Shown: one piece after another, positions 11,241 through 21,954 of the stretch | Layout of the letters: each line of letters starts with the position of its first letter | Position numbering within the stretch: position 1 is the stretch's first letter | Translations under genes and position numbers: made by a program | Notes under the pieces: model-generated | What the model saw: only the letters and a program-made list of their open reading frames with translations | What the model was told of the DNA's origin: nothing | The model's database searches: none | From: Sphagnum magellanicum | Lineage: Eukaryota > Streptophyta > Sphagnopsida > Sphagnales > Sphagnaceae | Assembly: GCA_021904315.1 (NCBI GenBank) | Contig: CM038921.1 | Span: forward strand, 7,904,146-7,968,145 | Length of the DNA: 64,000 nucleotides | Direction of reading: 5' to 3'

Positions 11241-12500
11241 CATCGATGATACCTGATAGGGTTTCTCTCAAAGAATTGGGATATCTTAAGGAACCTAGTA
11301 GGATATCAGTTAGGGTTTCTCTTAAAGACTTAAGAATGTATGCCCCCTTCAAATGAATCTAACCCCTGGCCCTACTTCATACCCGCTTATTCATTGGAAT
11401 TTTAAAAAGCCAAAACTGGCCTGTTCTTTGAAATTTGAATAAACCTAGATCTAGCCTGTTCTTTGAAAATAAGAATCTCGTATCAGAAGGGCTAATTTTC
11501 GTATCTGGATGTTTTGACAAGATGTAAAGCATGGCTTGGATTTTTCCTTTGTATTTTCAGCTCCCTTACCTGCCTGAGGAAACCTGTTTTCAGCAAGGGG
11601 GATCTTCTGCGGTGGAAGGTACCAGCCAGCCTGTCACTATTTCTAAAAAGTGAATAAATCCCAGCTCTGCGTTCCATAGGAAAATGACCTGAGAGTACAG
11701 GCCCTTCCCTGATTTTCGACGTGTTACCTCGGCTACCAGCCTCAGGCACGTTTCTGAAATCACGGAAGGGCCTGTACTCAGGCCCTTCTCCTATACATAA
11801 AGAGTGAGAATTAGACCCGTCAGATTTGGTATGCCAAGGAATGCTAATGATCCCAACTGGTGTACATTCCGTCTCCACATTTTAGATGGATGTGCGAGGT
11901 AGATTCTATCGTGGCCTTTACGTGGCCAAGTTCTTCCATCATTATGAGTGTCAAGTGGGGGTGGTCCAAGTCCAAATCAGACTCTAAATCGGAGCATACT
12001 TCCTCCCCTCCCAAAACCCTAAACACCTTCCTCTTCCCCCGCCCCCCCCAATTTTTTTCTTTTTTGCTTTAATTCCTGTTTTTGGGGGCTCAATAGATAA
12101 CAAAAGAGCTCTCACTCAATTCAAAATTCCTTTATTAAAAATAAGACACATTTTTAATGAGATAAAAACTACAGTAGGTACCTACCTATTATATCTTCCT
12201 TGTCGACAACCCAAAATATATGTTTTTTATTTTTGAGTATCCACCACCAAAAAAAAAATGTTTTCTTTGTTTTTGGACAACCACAACCCAAATTTATTTA
12301 TTTACTTATTTGTTGTTTTTGGAGATCCACCACCCAATTTTTATTTTTATTTAAAAAAAAATTTTGGTTTTTTGAGAGGGCATTTAATTACAAAAAAAGC
12401 TCTAGTAGTTTGTTTGTTTGGGGAACACTGAAAACAAACGTACCTACTACATGTATGGTTTCGTTTTACCTAAGTGGGAGAACCGGTACAGAGGAAACTC
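11240..12500. other. GC-balanced flank downstream of the lipase gene, with repeats and a foldback
   Basis: Base composition changes sharply at about 11.24 kb from T-rich to balanced. A direct repeat is visible: GATACCTGATAGGGTTTCTC (11249) versus GATATCAGTTAGGGTTTCTC (about 11303), and CTGTTCTTTGAAA recurs at about 11.42 and 11.46 kb. The foldback at 11.69 kb is listed separately. 12.20-12.37 kb repeats a short CCACCACCCAA / TTGTTTTTGGA pattern about three times. A 128-codon minus-strand frame (11492-11878) spans the foldback and shows no recognisable domain, so I do not call it a gene. Confidence 0.4.
11693..11779. repeat. Foldback with about 30-bp arms and 24-nt loop
   Basis: The left arm (11693-11723) starts GAGTACAGGCCCTTCC and the right arm (11747-11779) ends GGAAGGGCCTGTACTC. 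The first 16 bp pair perfectly, followed by TGATTT/AAATCA pairing and CGTG/CACG at the loop side, with a few mismatches. Size and shape resemble a plant microRNA precursor or a very small MITE. I see no target duplication and do not recognise a known miRNA. A third partial copy of TACAGGCCCTT lies just beyond at 11775-11790. Confidence 0.75.
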
Positions 12501-12652
12501 GGTAAAGTTTCCGGATTCCGCATTTGCTGAACTACCCACTTAAGGTACCTTCAGCGATCTGGAAAGTAAACCTGTTGGACGCTCCCTTATGTGGACTTCT
12601 TGTGGTTAACTGGGGGAACCGGTACATCTTCCACATCGCGTGTTTTAGGGAC

Positions 12653-14441
12653 TCACTTACCTTCACATTCCAGGTAAACCAGTCCCTTGTTCTCGACCTG
12701 CCACCAGCGATCCGGAATGAAGTGGCCGTCCTTGAGGAAGTTGGAGCTCTTGTTGACGAGCGCGATGTCGCGAGAAGGCTGCGACGTGAAAGAAGCAGAG
12801 TTCTGCTTCTTCCCCAGCCCATCTGAGCGTTGATGCTCGTACACTACATGCAAATAGCCTTCAAGGTTATGATTATTGGACGGGTTAGAGCGCTTGGGAT
12901 CCAAGTCAGGAGAATCGAAATTGTTCACCGACAATTGTACGCCGGCATGGCTGTAAGTGAAAGGGAGCAAGTCAATGAGCTTGTTAATGAAGCTCAGTTG
13001 TGAAGGGAACGGATTCCCGGGGACTCGAGGTGCGAGGTCGTTCACATTCACCACTCGTAGTACCTTCACTCCCAATGCATTCAACTGATCGCAGAAGGCA
13101 TTGTTCCCCACTCTTGGACCTGCAAATGACATCACTGCAATCGGAATTGTCGCTTCTTTGTCCGGTCGTACTGGATCTGCTGTTTTGTCACCCCAATTTT
13201 CCGGAATGGGGCAACTGTCATTCCAATCCTCGTCGCTGTAGTTGTTTTCAGCACCAGCTGCAGCAGGATCAGTGATCCGGTTGAATCCAGATTGGGCTAT
13301 GTCGTAAGCATTCAAAGTCGCCAATGCGGAACCCAAACTATGACCTGCGACTGTGATGCTCAGCTCTTCTCCTTCGTATTTTTGAATCAACCGCTTGAGC
13401 TCTGTCAAGACCTGCAGCAGCAGATCACGTCGAACCCATTAGCAAACAAGGAATTCTAAGAATTCAAAATCACCATTAATGCTGCAATCTGCTGTCATCT
13501 GTCCAAATTGCTACCGAATTTGTACAGGCATCTTCTTTGAAAGAAGAAAGAAGGTCGTAACAACATGTGCTTACAAGTAAGTTTGTAGCTGCAGAACACT
13601 AAATTGGAGCTAGGTCTACATGTATATATACTAGTAATGCATTCACCTGTTGACGTGCGCTGGTCTTGTTGTAGCGAGTCTCGGAGTTTTTGCTAGTGTA
13701 GAGATTCAAGAACCCCATCTCCACTCGGAGAGCAGCAGTGGTCAAGTTGTAAGAGGGTCTGGAATCGATACCGGAAGGAACCAGGTTGATCTGGGCATCG
13801 GCAGCCCACTCCGTGTCCATGACGGTACCTCTCCAAGCGATCAGAATATCTCGACGCCCCAATTGCTTGATTTTCTCCTCGTCTGTGGACACTGCCACAT
13901 AGCCGATCCAGTTGGAGTTTCTGGACCATGCCTCCGGTGCCGTGCACAGGTTCAGCAACTTTGGCATACTCAAATCTGCCGTCGCGTATATGTAGTGCGT
14001 CACTTCGTAGCCTGTATTCCGATGCTTCACTTTCTCAAACATCTTGTCCTTGCAGTACCTGCCACGGTACAATAGAGAGATTTGTTGTTCGGTTGACAAC
14101 TATGCTTGAATCTCAATCTAGGGTTTGCAAGGTGATCTGTTTTTTTTCAATAAATTTATGTACCTGTTGCTTCCATAAAATATGGAGTGGGTGTCATGGT
14201 CGAAGGAATCATATGTGACTTGCGCGAATTCGCCATATCTGATCAGCTCACTTCGGAGATCTGCATCCAGAGGATCAAGAAGACCTTTCCAGTAGTTGGA
14301 ACCATGAAGCTCACGCCATCTAGTGGCAACACCTGGGCTAATAGGTTCACTCTCAGGTGGAGATGGTGTACTACTAGTTGGCGCGCGAATTTCAACGCGT
14401 GCAGCGTTTGTCTTCATCGATGCTGAATATTGCGATGATGA

Positions 14442-14472
<31 letters not shown>

Positions 14473-14768
14473 CAGCGAGTTGTATTGCTTGGGAAGCTGA
14501 TGCCTGCTACAGTAGTGCTATAAGATTCTGATGGCGGCTTTGCTGCTGCTGCAGTTGCAACTAGCTGTTGCAGCTTGCTTAAAGAACCACCCAATCGGCC
14601 ACTAGCTTCTTGATCTGCTGTAGAAGAGCTGAATTCCAGACCAGTTAGAGCTCCGAGTTGTGAGCCCTTGAAATTCTTGTATGCTACTGAAGCGTTGCTC
14701 AGGGTCCTAATCGTTGCTGAAGTGATGTTCAAAGACACGGGAGATGCAGCCATGAAAACACGATCCAT
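12653..14768 (-). CDS. Phospholipase A1, class-3 lipase (DAD1-like / PLA1-I type), probably plastid-targeted
   Basis: Three exons: 14768-14164, 14058-13647 and 13411-12653, with GT-AG introns of 105 and 235 bp; they join in frame to 591 residues. Family role: release of fatty acids from the sn-1 position of membrane glycerolipids, which can feed oxylipin synthesis. Residues 1-150 are Ser/Thr/Ala-rich with few acids, fitting a transit peptide, with a Ser/Asn-rich run near 98-113. The lipase domain starts at WRELHGSNYW (151-160), then IAWRGTV (275-281), the nucleophile elbow GHSLG with Ser364, NVNDLAPRVPG with Asp464, NHNLEGYLH with His520/His527, and WWQVENKG near the end. The family is usually 400-530 residues, so the N-terminus is long. 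ATG at 14753 is an alternative start. GTAAGT overlaps the stop codon, so a small fourth exon cannot be excluded. Confidence 0.92.
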
Positions 14769-15440
14769 GGTCTAGGATTTCCAAGACTAGCAGCTGAAGA
14801 ACATCAGATCCAAAAGCTTAATAGTCAGTAATACTCTAGTGCTGCTGCAGGTCGATAATAAACGAGACTGCAGGCACCAACAACAATGCACACAGTCTTC
14901 ATCAAACCCAAGTACACCAAATAGATTTTTTTTTTCTCTGCAGCAAAAAGAAGATCAGTACTGACCAATCTACAACATGAAACTCAACCCATTCACACCA
15001 AAAGTAGGTACTTCCAGCTTCGAGAATCAAATGAATCCAGCAACCAGTTAACTCCGCAACAAAACCAAACAGACACACAAAAACTTGCCAAAAATGTTCA
15101 CGCAATTGCAAACAAGAAATCTTTGATCTGGTCTCAAATTGAATTCAAAGATGACAACCCCAAGTCAGAGAATGTCAAAAACCATTTGAAGAGAGATCAG
15201 AAGAACAGATTTAAACCCCAAGAAAAAAAACAGTTTTGGAAAAAATAAAAATAAAAATTTAAAACAGGAAAACAATTTCTAAAAGAAAAGAAAAAACACT
15301 TCCCAAGAGCTGTGTCTCAGCTCCTCCCAGGGAATTTGTGAAGCCTCTAGTCCAAGAGCTATATTGGGAAAAAGAAAATTTTAAAAATCATACATTTCTA
15401 TTGCCAGTCAGATTAAAACACAACTAGATATGTAATATTT
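14769..15440 (-). other. 5' flank of the lipase gene
   Basis: Upstream of the lipase start (minus strand) there is no coding frame. It has CTGCTGCAG-type motifs near 14.84 kb and A-rich runs around 15.22-15.30 kb (plus strand). It should hold the promoter and 5' UTR, but I see no TATA box that I would defend. Confidence 0.4.
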
Positions 15441-16160
15441 TTCCACAGAAATTTGTCACACTTTTTTCCACACTGACATTTTTCCACGTTTTTTCAACGC
15501 TAATTTTTTTCCACATTTTTTTCCAATATTTTTCCACTTGAATTTTTCACATTCTTTCCACTCTTTGGTTTTTCACATTTTCCCCACACTTTGTTTCCTC
15601 ATTTTTTCCCCATTTTTTCTATGAATTTTTTTTCACATTTTTTCCAGATATTTTCCACACTTTTCCCTTGTTATTTTTTCCACATTTTTCTCACACTATT
15701 TTTTCCACAGCTTTTCCACACTTTTCCCATGTGTTATTATTTTCCACACTTTTCCCATGCTATTCTTTTCCACAGTTTTTCCACAATTTTCCCATGTTAT
15801 TGTTTTCCACATATTTTTCACACTTTTCTCACAGTATTCTTTTCCACATTTTTCCCACACTTTATTCACAGTATTCTTTTCCACATTTTTTCCACACTAT
15901 TCTTTTCACAAATTTTCCACAGTTTTCCATGTTATTGTTTTCCACATTTTTTTTCCACACTTTTCTCACAATATTCTTTTCCACATTTTTTCCACACTAT
16001 TCTTTTCACAAATTTTCCACAGTTTTCCCATGTTGTTGTTTTCCACATTTTTCCCACACTTTTCTTTTCACAGTTTTTCCACACTTTTCCCATGTTATTG
16101 TTTCCACAGTTTCCCCACATAATTCTTTTTCACATTTTCCCCACACTACCCATACCCACA
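15441..16160. repeat. TTTTCCACA minisatellite with about 100-bp higher-order unit
   Basis: About 700 bp are built from variants of TTTTCCACA and CACTTTTCCCATGTTATTG. A higher-order unit is visible: the block starting TATTCTTTTCCACATTTTT at 15872 recurs at 15972 almost unchanged. Because the units lack stops in several frames, long artificial frames open on both strands, giving Phe/His/Ser/Pro-rich or Lys/Glu/Trp-rich text. These are translations of the repeat, not genes. Confidence 0.9.
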
Positions 16161-16468
16161 TAGCAAGTTCAACATTTTTTGTGGAACAATTTTTTCTTTT
16201 ATAAAAATAAGGAACAAATCGACTTCCTTGTTCCATGACATTCATCCGAACACATTACAGAACCCTCTGCCCTGAGTTGTCCACATTACAGAAGTACCAG
16301 AAAACTCAGCTACGATGCTGCAGAACCTCAAGAGGTATAGCTGATCTCAAAACTCTATAACAAGATCTATGCCATTGCAACAACAGAATCATGAGAAGTT
16401 GCAAGTTTTCCATGGTGATACAAAGTTTAAAGTGTGCAGAACAGTCCACCGGATGTTTATCCACTTAC

Positions 16469-17353
16469 CAGACCCGAAGAGAACAAAGAGGCGCCCTGCC
16501 ACATTGATTTCTGACTTTTCCACCCTGCATAAGTGAAATAAAGTGCACTATGTCACTGCTGAAGTCATGGAGACTGTGAAAAGCACAAGCAACTGCACAT
16601 ATTTGTACATGTAGCACAAGCACATGTCCCACTACTTAAATGGACAAAAAAATTTCAGTTCTTCAAGCACTCCAAACTTTGATCCAACACACAGGCCTAT
16701 TGCAAGGGTTATTGATAAAATAAATCATGACACCTACATGCCCAAAAACAGCTCCAGATGTTCACTTAAATATGGATTTAGGTGTGATCTTCTATGCAAC
16801 TAAGTTCTGCATCCACTAGATTTCTAATCCCATCACTCATGGATGACATCCCATTGGAACTCCCCACAGAGGACTCCCCACAGTTGCAGCAGCCAGAAAT
16901 GTAGAAAACTTGACATGGTAATGCCCACCAATTGAATATATACTACTGTTAACCTTTTAACCTAACATATCCCTGTTTCGATAACTGTGGGGAAATTTTG
17001 ACCCTGGGAGTAGTTGGAAGAACATAAGACTCTGATGCATCCAGTGGTTACAAATTTCCTCTGCTCAGTCAACCAAGGTAAGCATCTTATCCAAAGCTCA
17101 ATTTCCATCTTTGGTTTAGGAGTCCACTAGAGAGAGGCAGTAGAGTACCAGGTGTAATGCACGAGCACATACTTGGGCCAATCATTCCTATCAAAGAACT
17201 TCCTCTGTATGTCCTCATGTTCGTTCAGGTCTACACAATACCCAACAGCATATCAAACTTCAAGAGCAACTGCATTGAGTTTGCCATTACGACAAGACCA
17301 ATAAATCCATATGGCTCACAGTTTGATATTTCTCTCTCCCCAGTTGAAACGAG
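16469..17353 (-). pseudogene. Unrecognised minus-strand gene fragment, coding-like exons with frameshift
   Basis: The block at 17353-17128 follows an acceptor-like TTGCAG and reads on the minus strand as SNCEPYGFIGLVVMANSMQ for 40 open codons to a TAG. It shifts frame to VDLNEHEDIQRKFFDRNDWP and continues to HYTWYS before a stop. A smaller block near 16.79-16.87 kb reads SSMSDGIRNLVDAEL. A 56-nt stretch at 16524-16469 has a clean TATGCAG acceptor and GTAAGT donor and reads VEKSEINVAGRLFVLFGS. All lie on one strand. I do not recognise the protein. The internal stop and shift suggest a pseudogene or captured fragments; an untranslated or alternative exon is also possible. Confidence 0.45.
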
Positions 17354-18780
17354 CTGCAAGCATTTCAGAAGCATGCTAGGGTTTTAGGCTCAACCCTGGT
17401 TATTGCAAAAGTGGCCTGCATTAACTGCGGGGACAAAATTATGAATGCATTGCTAAGTGAACCTCCCTCCAAAGAGTCTCCTCCCCAGGGTGAAAATGTC
17501 CTTTGGGCCTCCTTAAAGTCCCAACTCAAGTAACAGACTCAATACAGATTTTCTTTCCCATAACTTTGAGCAACCTAATGTATCATGTTAATATCCTCAT
17601 CAGTTTCCTTCCGACCTCGCTTCACACATCTCCATAGCAAGTAGGAAAGTATTATGGTGACTGAAAAAGGTTAGGTATGCCTCTTTTGGGGCTACTGTAT
17701 GATCCTGTTCACAACTTCAATTAAGCTTTGCATCAACCACTATAGATAATTCCAGAAATCATTCTGCACTTAAGAAATGCATTTTGCCAACAGACATCCA
17801 ATAACAGTGAGTAAAAATTATTTGTCCTGTAAAACATCCACCCACTGTAGAGTTTTCTCCAGTCCTGGAATAGGGTATTGCAGTACTGTATCCACAAACT
17901 CAGGAAGACAGATATACACAGAGAAATACAATGCTCACCTTATCAAAAGAGAGGAGTGAAGACACCAGTACAAATAACTCAAATTTTATAGGCATCATCA
18001 TCTGAGAAGCCTGAAGGCTTGGGGATAGGCACGACAACCTGTGCCAATAGTAGAACAACCAAGTCAATGCTAACCTAAACTTGTCTGTATTCCCAGAAAA
18101 CAAAATACCAATATGAGACATCATTTTCTATTGTACAGATAAGGCCACTACCAGTTACTGCGAATAAAACAGAATGTGTATAAGGTTGACGTGATTGAAA
18201 GGAAGGACAAGACAGTCATGCAATATGTTTACTGATGCAAAACTAATCACGGTGTGTCAACTCTGCTCACATCCTCTAACAGCACACTTTGCCATGACTA
18301 TCAATAATTCAAAAGGGGTTTGTACTCTTTGCAATTCCCTGAAACAAGAGAAGAAGGTACCTCAGTATCAACCCCAAAGTGTGGGCTATGCCAGCCCAGC
18401 TGATGAAGCCAAGATGTCCGTTGCTGTTCCATCATGAGAGAGAAATACAAATACAAGAAAACCACACATCAGTTTGTCCATAAAATTTGTCATAGTCAAC
18501 TGCATTACAGTAGTTCTAAGGTTAGGTCTAGTTAGTCTAAACAACATTCTTCCATTTGAGAAAAGCAATCACCATTTTTGTAATAGATCTGCTTGTACTT
18601 CCCACCAAAATATTAAGGACAATCAGCATTGACAAATTCACCATCTCCGGTGCTATTCTTAGGCATGATATTTTTCCATCATACTCATTAACCCTTAAGA
18701 CATGGCAACATCCAATTTTGGCTAAAATAGAAGCCAAAATTTTGACAAACCATTTCCAATAACCCCTTTAGGTTTTAAGG
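17354..18780. other. Mostly non-coding, with two short minus-strand coding-like blocks
   Basis: At about 17.96-18.04 kb the minus strand has GGCACAG followed by text reading VVVPIPKPSGFSDDDAYK and then a stop. At about 18.39-18.44 kb it reads HDGTATDILASSAGLA. These may be further exons of the fragment at 16.47-17.35 kb. The rest shows no gene. Confidence 0.3.
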
Positions 18781-21370
18781 CTTGGGACATAAAAACAACT
18801 TGCCAAACCTCAATGGACGGAACCCCATTTCTTCCAAGATGAAGCCTCTTTTCTTCATTCATCCAAAATTCACGAAGAGGTTCTTCGCCGTTAGTAATCT
18901 GACCTCGCTGCACAAACACACACAGATTAGGGTTTCTTGTTTCTTCTTCAGACACGTACAGAGTGAAACGCAGGCACACGGGGTAGTGTCGTTCGTCGTC
19001 GTCGTCTGTGATCCATTGCCAGACGTTCTCTCTCGGAGCTGCGATCAATCTTTCTTTCTTCCCACCCGCAATCGTGCCTTGATGACGATCGCGAAAATGT
19101 GCATCGAAGTCGTTTTCAGAAACTCGGATTGAATCGGAATTTCTATTTTTCTGAGGTTTGATTTGTGAAAGAAGGAGATGCGAGCGGAGATTACGATGCG
19201 CGGAGTTCTGCGATGAAGTAAACCCTGCGGATCTGATCTCATGTCTCGCGTGTTGCGCTAACTGAGAGATAGAGAGATGAATCCAAGATCTGATGAAGAC
19301 GGAGTGTATTGATCGGTGAGGTGTGAGAGTTGGACGACGGAAATGGCATTTGTGGCAGGTCTGGAGGCTCATCTGCGGATGATCTCCACGGAAGCCGCGC
19401 AAGTATCCGATTGTCAAGGACGCTGCAGAACGTGCAATGTTCAAGGTCAGATAATAAACACTTCACGATCTGCTCTGTCTCTCTCTTTTCTTGTCTCCTT
19501 CCAAATTTTGGTTCAAGAAGAATCGGTTGCAAAAGCAGCCTCTTGTCTGTATGCATCTTAGCCTCATTATTGCATTTTTGTTGTTCTAAGTTCGAAGTTC
19601 CAAACCCTCCTCATATACTTATGCTAGAGTGAGTCTCACCTCAGCTGCAACGAGCGCCACTCTGCATGAGCCAGGTATTCTCGTAGTTTGTTTCCGTGAA
19701 TTTTGCTGCTTCAATTTGCTGCACGCAACAGTTGAGCCACTCAAGTTGCTCTGACTCTTAGAAGATATCTACTTCCAAGAGGAGAGTTTAGCCTCTTAGT
19801 TTGTCAAGAGAAATACGATAATTGATGCTTCAAAGTGTTGTTTGTGGAGATGTCTCTGCAATCTCATAGAGATGTCTCTTGGATTGGCCTTTGTTCATTT
19901 TTCAGGTTGCAAAACCCGTGGCCTTTGGCACTTTTTAAAGATCTACAAATGATCTCCATTAAGAGCTTCAGAAACTTTTGGATCCATCTATTATTGCCTT
20001 CCATCTCTGCAAAACCAATGTGTACCTAAGAGCTTGATCTTGGTTTCTGGAAAAAACACTGTAATCGGATTGGAGCTCCTCTTTACCCTAAATTCAGTCA
20101 TAACTTCTACAACCACTGATCACCACATTTGCTTCAATTTACTTATGTACAAGTGATTTCTTGCATCGAGTAATATTTTGCAGGTGCGGTTGCTATCTAG
20201 TACGAGTGATGTTGCTGGATGTGATGATATCTTGAAGACATATCTACTGGCTTGTGAATTGAAGAACACAAAGCTGAGTATATTGGGCCTTGTGGGCATG
20301 GAAAAGCTGATAGCACATGATGCTGTCTTACCTTCAGCTCTTCCATCTGTTCTGGCTACACTGAAGGAAGTAAGTACTGAAGCATTCCTCTTGTTTACAA
20401 GAAGTGGACTCACTGTGTCTCTAAATGATTTCATTGCAAGTACTATGTGGTGCATCATTGGCATGCAACTTAGAGTAACGGTCCTCCTGATGACCAGGAC
20501 CAGGTGATGTATGCTGGTAGTTTGACAAATGATCAAAGTGCAATGTGCATCAAACAGGTGCATTTCGCTTGCAGCCTCATGACCAATTATCCATGGTGAC
20601 TCTCATTTGGTTTTTTGTGTCTGGCTACTGCAACACTCACACATGTCTGATGAAATTGTTCAGTTGAAGACTTTACAAACAGCCCTGACCATTCTTCAGT
20701 CCCAACTGCATCCAACAGATGAGGTGAGATAGCAGAAGCTTGTGAACTCCACATCCTGTCTCATGCATGCATAGTTTTCAGTGTCAAATTTGGGTTTGGT
20801 TCTGGGCCAGTGTTTCTGTGACTTTCAGGATATAACTCTCTCATTGATAGTTAAGTGAAGGCCAGGTGCTGACTGTTTTAAGGCTGCAGATGGTTTTGCA
20901 GCAAATTGACTGCAACCCTCAGTTTTACAAACGTAGAGCTCACTTTCTTCCACTCTCAATAATGTATGAACGTCAGTGGAATAGATGTATCAGAGGACTA
21001 TGTGCATTTAGCTATGTGTTTCTGGCCCCTTATGACTGCAAAGCTCTCTCATTGTATGCGTTGTTTTCAAATTATTCATTCCACTTGTGCAGGATCAAAT
21101 GTCCATAATTCTTGGACTTTGTCTTCGGCTTTTAGGAAATAGCCGCAATCCTGACAGTGTTTGGAGGCATGTGAAATCATCTACCCTTTCTTAACTCCCT
21201 CTGCAGATTGTAGTGTGATTTGGGTTTCTGTAGGGCTCTGTGAGCTTTCTAGGGTACATGGAGTGTAGATATTGAAGATAAATCATCAGTGAGAAGACCA
21301 ATAAATCCTCTGGCGTCGCAGGAATTGCAGGAACGTCACATCCAACAACAACCAGAGTTTTTGCATTCAG
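18781..21370 (+). pseudogene. MON2: 5' part of a MON2-like gene, broken and truncated
   Basis: MON2 is a large (about 1600 residues) Golgi/endosome trafficking protein related to Sec7-type ARF exchange factors. Exon 1 (ATG 19343 to 19445) reads MAFVAGLEAHLRM. After STEA one extra base shifts the frame; beyond it the family text RKYPIVKDAAERAMFK follows. Exon 2 (20184-20369) reads SSTSDVAGCDDILKTYLLAC through LATLKE in the intact frame, with GCAG acceptor and GTAAGT donor. Exon 3 (about 20634-20723) reads HMSDEIVQLKTLQTALTILQ, but its acceptor appears to be CAA instead of CAG. Exon 4 (21093-21166) reads DQMSIILGLCLRLLG and ends at GCATGT where GTATGT is expected. A doubtful exon 5 is at 21331-21370. 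No later exons follow. The 5' UTR-like region (18.78-19.34 kb) is GC-richer and kept. Confidence 0.75.
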
Positions 21371-21599
21371 GTATCCTTACCACCCAGAACACATCCTGAG
21401 ATTTTATCAGCTTGTACAATTGCTTGGTCCAGAGATATTACCGAGTTTCTGCACAGTTTCATAAGAACTCTGTAAGAATTTCCTGTCGCTTGTACATATC
21501 TCATTTCTATGCATCTGAGTCTGTGAGTTGAATAGTGCAAACTGCAGAAAAGCATCTGAGATCTATTATTGAACTAACTGTGATAGCTGTTTCAATATG

Positions 21600-21790
21600 T
21601 GGAATATACTAAGTGTGAGTTGAAGCAACAGAGACTGGAGGCTGAGAAATAACTGACTCCGAAGAAACTCCAGCTCAAGCAGCAGGAAGCTCAGGACAAT
21701 GAGAAGCTCAGTGGATCATGGTGCTGTGTTGGAAGCCCTTGAGCATGCACTCAAAGCAACTGAGGCTGCCTTCTTAGAAATGGCTGACAG
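21600..21790 (+). pseudogene. Single exon of a POLTERGEIST-like protein phosphatase 2C, broken
   Basis: The 3' half (21714-21790) reads DHGAVLEALEHALKATEAAF, then LEMADR and a GTAGTT donor. This matches the conserved helix before the metal-binding core in plant POL/PLL-type PP2Cs (HxxVLxALxxALxxTExAYLxM). Upstream, in another frame, it reads CELKQQRLEAEK, then TAA, then LQLKQQEAQDNEKL, like the charged linker before that helix. So there is one stop and one frameshift within 190 bp, and no catalytic-core exon follows. Intact members are nucleus/plasma-membrane phosphatases in stem-cell signalling. It lies 230 bp after the MON2 fragment on the same strand, with no sign of being a functional gene. 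Confidence 0.65.
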
Positions 21791-21954
21791 GTAGTTAGTT
21801 TCTATTTTAGTACATACAATAGAGTATAGCTCTATTGATGTACAATACAGTAAAACTTAGTCTTTTAAGGTGGTTTTGTATGCAACCACTTGGCCTTGTT
21901 GGTTGCTTGGTGATTAGAGAACACCAATCAATGCTGGTGACCACCAAGACATTA

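Noticed and set aside
11686..11710. Resemblance of GAGAGTACAGGCCC to the miR529 seed region
   Set aside because: The match is partial with an extra base, and the rest of the 21-mer does not fit; not called as miR529.
13000..14218. Plus-strand frames of 91-141 codons
   Set aside because: They are shadows of the lipase exons on the other strand.
15591..16245. Frames of up to 190 codons on both strands
   Set aside because: They are translations of the TTTTCCACA minisatellite.
18722..19444. 240-codon minus-strand frame
   Set aside because: It lies opposite the MON2 5' region and first exon; no domain is recognised and the plus-strand reading is clear.
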